NCBI GenBank assembly: GCA_001510575.1
Contig: LNGK01000006.1
Coordinates: 1,917,565-1,981,564 of the forward strand
Length of the DNA stretch: 64,000 nucleotides
Reading direction: 5' to 3'
From: Knoxdaviesia capensis
Lineage: Eukaryota > Ascomycota > Sordariomycetes > Microascales > Gondwanamycetaceae
A program made the position numbers and the translations under genes. This document shows positions 59,561-64,000 of this stretch, piece after piece (positions within the stretch are counted from its first letter, which is position 1; the number at the start of each line of letters is the position of its first letter). The notes below the pieces were generated by a model that was not told the DNA's origin, searched no databases, and was given only the letters and a program-made list of their open reading frames with translations.

Positions 59561-59678
59561 CATACAACACCGAGGATTCCCCAGTAGTCACCCACCTGAG
59601 TACTAGTTCGGCCCTCTACGGCTTATCTATGGGGGAGCGGACGGGACCCCGAGTTCTCCGTAGGGTATGGTCGTATGT
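59561..59678 (-). rRNA. 5S ribosomal RNA, copy A
   Basis: Read on the minus strand, the 118 bases start ACATACGACCATAC and end GGTGTTGTATG, the terminal helix of fungal 5S rRNA. Internal landmarks are CCCGTCCGCTCCC, CAGGTGGGTGAC and GGGGAATCC, at the spacing of the family. Dispersed 5S genes such as this are typical of filamentous ascomycetes and are transcribed by RNA polymerase III from an internal control region. It differs from copy B at about 13 positions, all transitions; helix II pairing is retained. Confidence 0.88.
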
Positions 59679-59779
59679 GAAAGGAGAGAGGGGAAGAAGG
59701 CGTTATATATCGTGGAGCCGAGCGGTGACGGTCGACAAAAAAACGAGGCGGTGAGCGGTCGGTGAGAAGAGCAAAAAGA

Positions 59780-59897
59780 CATACAACACCAGGGATTCCC
59801 CAGTGGTCACCCACCTGAGTACTGGTCTGGCCCTTTGTGGCTTATCTATGGGGGAGCGGACGGGACCCCGAGTTTTCCACAAGGTATGGTCGTATGT
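59780..59897 (-). rRNA. 5S ribosomal RNA, copy B
   Basis: Same orientation and 118-base length as copy A, 101 bases away, about 89% identical. It has the usual termini (ACATACGACCATAC ... TGTTGTATG) and the conserved CAGGTGGGTGACCACTGGGG block. Copy B carries GTGG/CCAC in helix II where copy A has ACGG/CCGT. Confidence 0.9.
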
Positions 59898-59944
59898 GGA
59901 AGAAGTGCGACGTAGGCCAAGTTATGTCTGGAGATATTTCGTGT

Positions 59945-59961
59945 GGGTTAGGGTTAGGGTT
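59945..59961. repeat. Short interstitial telomere-like motif
   Basis: GGGTTAGGGTTAGGGTT contains two and a half TTAGGG units, just 5' of 5S copy B on its coding strand. It is too short to be a telomere remnant with any certainty. Confidence 0.5.
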
Positions 59962-60266
59962 CTCGGTTTCTCACCGTGAAAACTCTTCAGGCAGATACAC
60001 GGTCACCGTGATTGAGATGAGTTGGTCTTGAAATGTGCATGATACGCATGATATGCAGGATACATCAATTCGCTCCTGGCTGATAGCGTAATGACTGACT
60101 GGCACACATACACTTTGGTTCCGTACAGAACGGAAAAGAAGAACACGCTGGTGAAGAGAACGGGGATATCGAAACAAGAAAACAAGAAAAAGCACCCACC
60201 CGAAAGAAACACATCCCGCGAAAGCCGCCGGGCTGGTCGTACACACACCCCCACTCACTACCAGCA

Positions 60267-61812
60267 TCACCACTCCCTCACCGGCCCCGGCCGCCCCGGT
60301 GTCAACGGCGACAAGCTCGGGACCGGCGCGAGCTGCGGCGCGCCCTGCAGCCCTCCGCCGAGCATGGGCGGCGGACTCGGCTGCTGCTCGAGCGGCATCG
60401 ACAAGTCCAGGGCCGGGACACTCGCGTTCGGTGGCTCGTCGGCGGCCGCCGAGTACTCCACGTCGACCTCGGTGATCTCCAGGATCTTGCCCGGCCGCCG
60501 GCGGCCCTCCATCGAGTTGCGCGCGTCGTGCCACACGAACTCCTCCGCCTTCCACGCCATGTTGGACGCGCGCTCGAAGCTGCGCCGCCGCGACTCGACC
60601 ACCACCACCACCGTGCTCTGGCTGTGCAGCGTGAAGCTGTCGGCCGCCCAGACGCGCCGTCCGCTGCCGCCCGGCGGCGAGCCGATCGTGCCGGCCTTCT
60701 TGTGGGCCGCCGCCGCGGCGGCCGCCACTCTGTGTTTGGCCGTGGGCTGCTTGAGCAGGGCGCGCAGGATCGGCACCGACGCGGACATAATCGTCACGCT
60801 GCTCTCGGCTGTGCTCCAGATGTACAGCACCACGCCGGAGTAGAGGTCGCCTTGGCTGAGTCGGGGGACCTGGGTGACTTTGATGATGGCGGTGGCCCCG
60901 GCACTGTGCAGGTTATGTCGTTTAGTATTGTCTCTCGGTGGTCATCTCGCCAGTTCCGGAACAACTTACAAGATACCCATGCTCATGGCCACCAGCATGC
61001 CGACTTTCTCTTTCCGGCGCATCTGTAACGACCAGACAAGCTTCCAGGGCAGCAGGGCCAGGATGATGTCCATTGCCGCGGAGTAACCTATACCAGCGTG
61101 TCATTAGAGTGAAGCCCATCAAGAAACAGAACACTGGGCAAAGCCTACCGGACGAGAACATCAGATAGTCAATGACGCTGGTGATCGGGAAGCAGGTGCC
61201 CTCGATGAACGGATTCCACGTGCGCTCGATCGGCGTGCACTGGATCCAGATAAACAGCACGCTGATGCCCATAGCCACATTCATCGTGACGATAATCACC
61301 GACACCGCCACCCACATCCAGCCGTCGGTGATGCGCAGCAGCGTGACGGCGAACGAGGTCTTGCTCCACACGGCCGACAACAGCACGAACGAGCCGGCAA
61401 AGTTCGCCGGCAGCAGCATCATGAGGAAGTTCGCAACGGTGATATCGTAGATATGCTTGCCGTAGCCCAGCGGCACCGTCGACGAGACGATGCCGTTCGC
61501 AGCCATCTGCGCACACCACGCCGCCACCAGGATGTAGTCGTCCCACCACAGCCCGCGGTGGCGCGTGAACTTGCAGTACAGCCGCATCCCCAGGAAGCAC
61601 GCCGACAGCATGGCCAGCATCCACAGCGTCGCCATCAGCAGCGGGCCCAGGTCGTCGTGTGGCAGCGCGGCTATCTCTTCCGCCGTCATGCTGAGGTAGT
61701 CTGGGAGCTCGAATCCCTCGGGCGGCGGCGGGAGCGGCGGGAACTCGGCGAGTTGGTCGGCCGTTGACGGCGCGAACGGGAAGACCGGCGCACCTTGGTT
61801 CTGCGGCGCCAT
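60267..61812 (-). CDS. Rhodopsin-fold integral membrane protein (PTH11-like receptor)
   Basis: Seven-transmembrane protein of the large fungal rhodopsin-domain/PTH11-like family, candidate G-protein-coupled sensors of the plasma membrane; no ligand is known. Exons 61149-61812, 60970-61087 and 60267-60903 on the minus strand give 472 residues. An N-terminal Pro-rich tail is followed by seven hydrophobic spans from about residue 55 to 330, with family hallmarks LWWDDYILVAAW, LLRITDGWMWVAV, CTPIERTWNP, ALLPWKLVWSLQMRRKEKVG and SMGIFAGATAIIKV. After the last span come about 140 cytoplasmic residues rich in Ala, Arg, Pro and acidic groups. There is no Cys-rich CFEM domain. Acceptor of exon 3 is chosen because it restores the usual MGIFAGATA. 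Confidence 0.88.
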
Positions 61813-64000
61813 TGTGAAAGGGGTGCGGGAAGCGGGGTGGAGTATAAGTAATGGTATGTAACCGAGGATAAAACAGCACCAGGCCGTCGAAGCCGTGCCC
61901 TGACGAGCTTGAATGGAATCGAAGAAACAGAAGACGGGTGTCTTTACACCTCACCCATCATTGAAGATGGCCCGAGACCACCAAGAAACGCCCAGGACTG
62001 TCGATATCGTACGAGGCAGAGCATAGACCGATATGCTCGCTACACACCAGGATTCAAACTGGAAGCAGGCGAGAAATGACCAGGAAGACTCTGGTCGAAG
62101 TGCGGGAAGCAGAGCCACGGTTATCCTCCAGTGAGAAAACAAGCAGAACCAGAAAAAAGCGAGAACAATCAAGGAGAAGAAGGACAAGAAAAGGAAAAAA
62201 AAAAAAGGAAAGAGAAAACAAAGCACGGTAGATCCAACCTCGACAAAGTGGAGGGAGATATCACGTACAGATATAAGAACACCACAGCGCAAAGAGAAAT
62301 CTGCCGATGGCCCTGCCCAGACGGAGGATTTTCCACAGAGTACCAGAGAATCACGAACGTGCTCCCTGTCGACGCAGTGCTGCACGTACGAACAAGTCTG
62401 GCAAACCGGGCAGCCAGCGCCGGGACCGCTTGTTCGTCCTCTCTATTCCCGGGTAGCTCAGGCCAACACACCACTTACACGCGGTCCGACGCAGACCTCA
62501 GGGCATAAGGGGACCAGGTGTGGTTCCACATTCGGCCGGACGCGCATGAATTGATGCGGGGAGCAGCAGAAAACGGGAACGCCCTCCATGAAGAAAAACG
62601 GGAAGCACGTGTATCTCTCAGGACCCCCCTCGGGCTATCAATCACATCTCAGGTTTGGAACAGCACATGCAACGCTGGGTCCCTGGTGTTCAGCTCTCTC
62701 GGGCACAGACGCTAGAAGACGTGAGAGAGAAGCCCCCAGAGAACGAGCTTCATCGCGGGGCCACCCCCCGGCTGGGTTTCCACTGGAGATCGCACACTCG
62801 AGATTCGGCCTGGTGCATTGAGGCATAAGGCTGGGGTCGCTGGATGGGGGTTTCACGTCCGTCCGTGCGACGGTTGGGGTTAGACCCTTAGATGCAAGCG
62901 GCTAGGGTTTAGTCGGCTTCTTAACTGAACAGGGCCCCCCGTATCCTTCGACCACATATTCCCGTGCCGAACTGTCTGTCGTCTCAAAAACGGCCAACTG
63001 TTGACGTGCTGTCACCTGTATCATGCAGGGTCCCTGCAAACGCTCAGGTAAAGATACCCGACGTCAGATGAACCTGGGGGAGCGGCATGTAACGCCAGCG
63101 AACACTCTCCGGAAGAGAGTCGCAGGAGTGGTGGACTTATCTCAGTGAGCTTGTTGGTTGCTGTTCGTTTCGCAAGATAGGACCCAGAGACTCGATGCAC
63201 GGAGCGAATACAGCTGGCGTGAAGAGTTGGAAAGGTCCGTGACCTTTGTCGCACAGAAGCGGCTGCTGAGGTTAATCGCTCCCCGGTTATAGCTAACATC
63301 TCAGGAGAACCTCTCCTCCCCGGTCGACTGAAGCATCGCTGCGGCCCTTCTCGTCTCCGCAGACGCGATCGTCGCTTTTCCCCTCAAACATACCAGTTAA
63401 AAAAAGATGAAAAACAGAGACTGAAAATCCCGGATCCTAGGCATCACGTACATGCATGATGGCCCACTAAGCATGTCTACTGGAGGGAGGCCGAGCAGCC
63501 TGCGGATCGGCAGCGATGTCCCGTTTCAGAGGATTTTCGAGTTTGAGTGTGTTAAGCATGTGTCGATGGGCCTGCGGGTCGGATCCTTTTGGCTTCGTGG
63601 GTCGGTACCCGGTTGCACGCTTGATGCAACGCTGGGATACAGCTTCTTATGCATCGAAATAAAGCTTAACTAGTAGACGATAAAAGATAGCATTAGGAAG
63701 TAGTTTGATACGATCGTCAATATACTAACACGCTCTGGTGGCGGACCAATAAACCCTAATTCGTCCTAGTATCACGGTCTTTTAGGGTTGCCCCCCAACG
63801 AAGCCCCTTGAAGAGAGTGAGTTCCCCGTTTCCATCCCCCTATGACCCCCCTCGACCAGGTTCAACTAAATTTAGGAGCCCTCACGTCTTCTATCCTTCA
63901 CCAAGCAAGGAGGTGGACAAGAAACCGCCCACACCATGATACACACTACCCAAGGAAATGTACTCAACCCGGGACGCACGGCCGGCCATTTCACTTTCTT
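61813..64000. other. Right-hand flank, no gene seen
   Basis: The first few hundred bases must include the promoter of the PTH11-like gene. Several CTAGGGTTT or GGGGTTAGACCC-type G-rich stretches occur around 62860-62920 and 63755-63800. No coding sequence with family similarity is visible; a gene may begin beyond the window. Confidence 0.55.

Noticed and set aside
49947..61812. Secondary-metabolite gene cluster (GMC, sulfotransferase-like, acyl-CoA ligase, receptor)
   Set aside because: No backbone enzyme (PKS, NRPS, terpene synthase) or cluster transcription factor is present, and gaps between genes are large.

Overview
The window is nuclear DNA of a filamentous ascomycete (Pezizomycotina; Eurotiomycetes/Aspergillus-like is my best guess). 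The evidence is small spliceosomal introns with GTAAGT-type donors and CTAAC-like branch sites, G/C-ending codons, fungal-type 5S rRNA genes, and recognisable fungal orthologues. No bacterial-style operons, CRISPR arrays or intact transposon ORFs were seen.

0-15.7 kb is a compact housekeeping block: DNA primase small subunit (PRI1), tRNA m1G9 methyltransferase (TRM10, minus), the mismatch-repair ATPase MSH2, a complex I membrane subunit (B14.7/NDUFA11 type, minus), and a UBP2-like ubiquitin protease followed by a same-frame open frame of unknown function. PRI1 and MSH2, both S-phase genes, each carry an ACGCGT plus an ACGCGA-type hexamer upstream.

15.7-29.8 kb is a very large gene-free interval full of microsatellites, lying upstream of a PHO-4/Pho89-type phosphate permease (29.8-31.7 kb). 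31.7-39.5 kb is an AT-richer, repeat-rich zone. It holds an LTR-like segment, a degenerate tandem array whose units keep forming hairpins although the stem sequences differ, a second diverged repeat family, and a tRNA-like B-box element. I consider the hairpin array the best candidate for something undescribed.

39.5-46.6 kb is accessory sequence: a large modular secreted protein with an Asp-Pro-Lys-Pro repeat, relics of a subtilisin-like (S8) gene and of a WD40 gene (the kind of parts found in fungal NLR-like receptors), and a small SRPBCC-fold protein. 49.9-61.8 kb contains a secreted GMC oxidoreductase with an atypical active site, a membrane-anchored sulfotransferase-like protein, a FAT1-type fatty acyl-CoA ligase/transporter, two 5S rRNA genes of different sequence type, and a rhodopsin-fold (PTH11-like) membrane receptor. 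The remaining flanks (1-0.8 kb, 46.6-49.9, 52.1-54.6, 61.8-64 kb) show no supportable gene.

Exon boundaries were deduced by eye from splice consensus, reading frame and family similarity; they are consistent in phase for every gene listed, but no search or alignment program was run.
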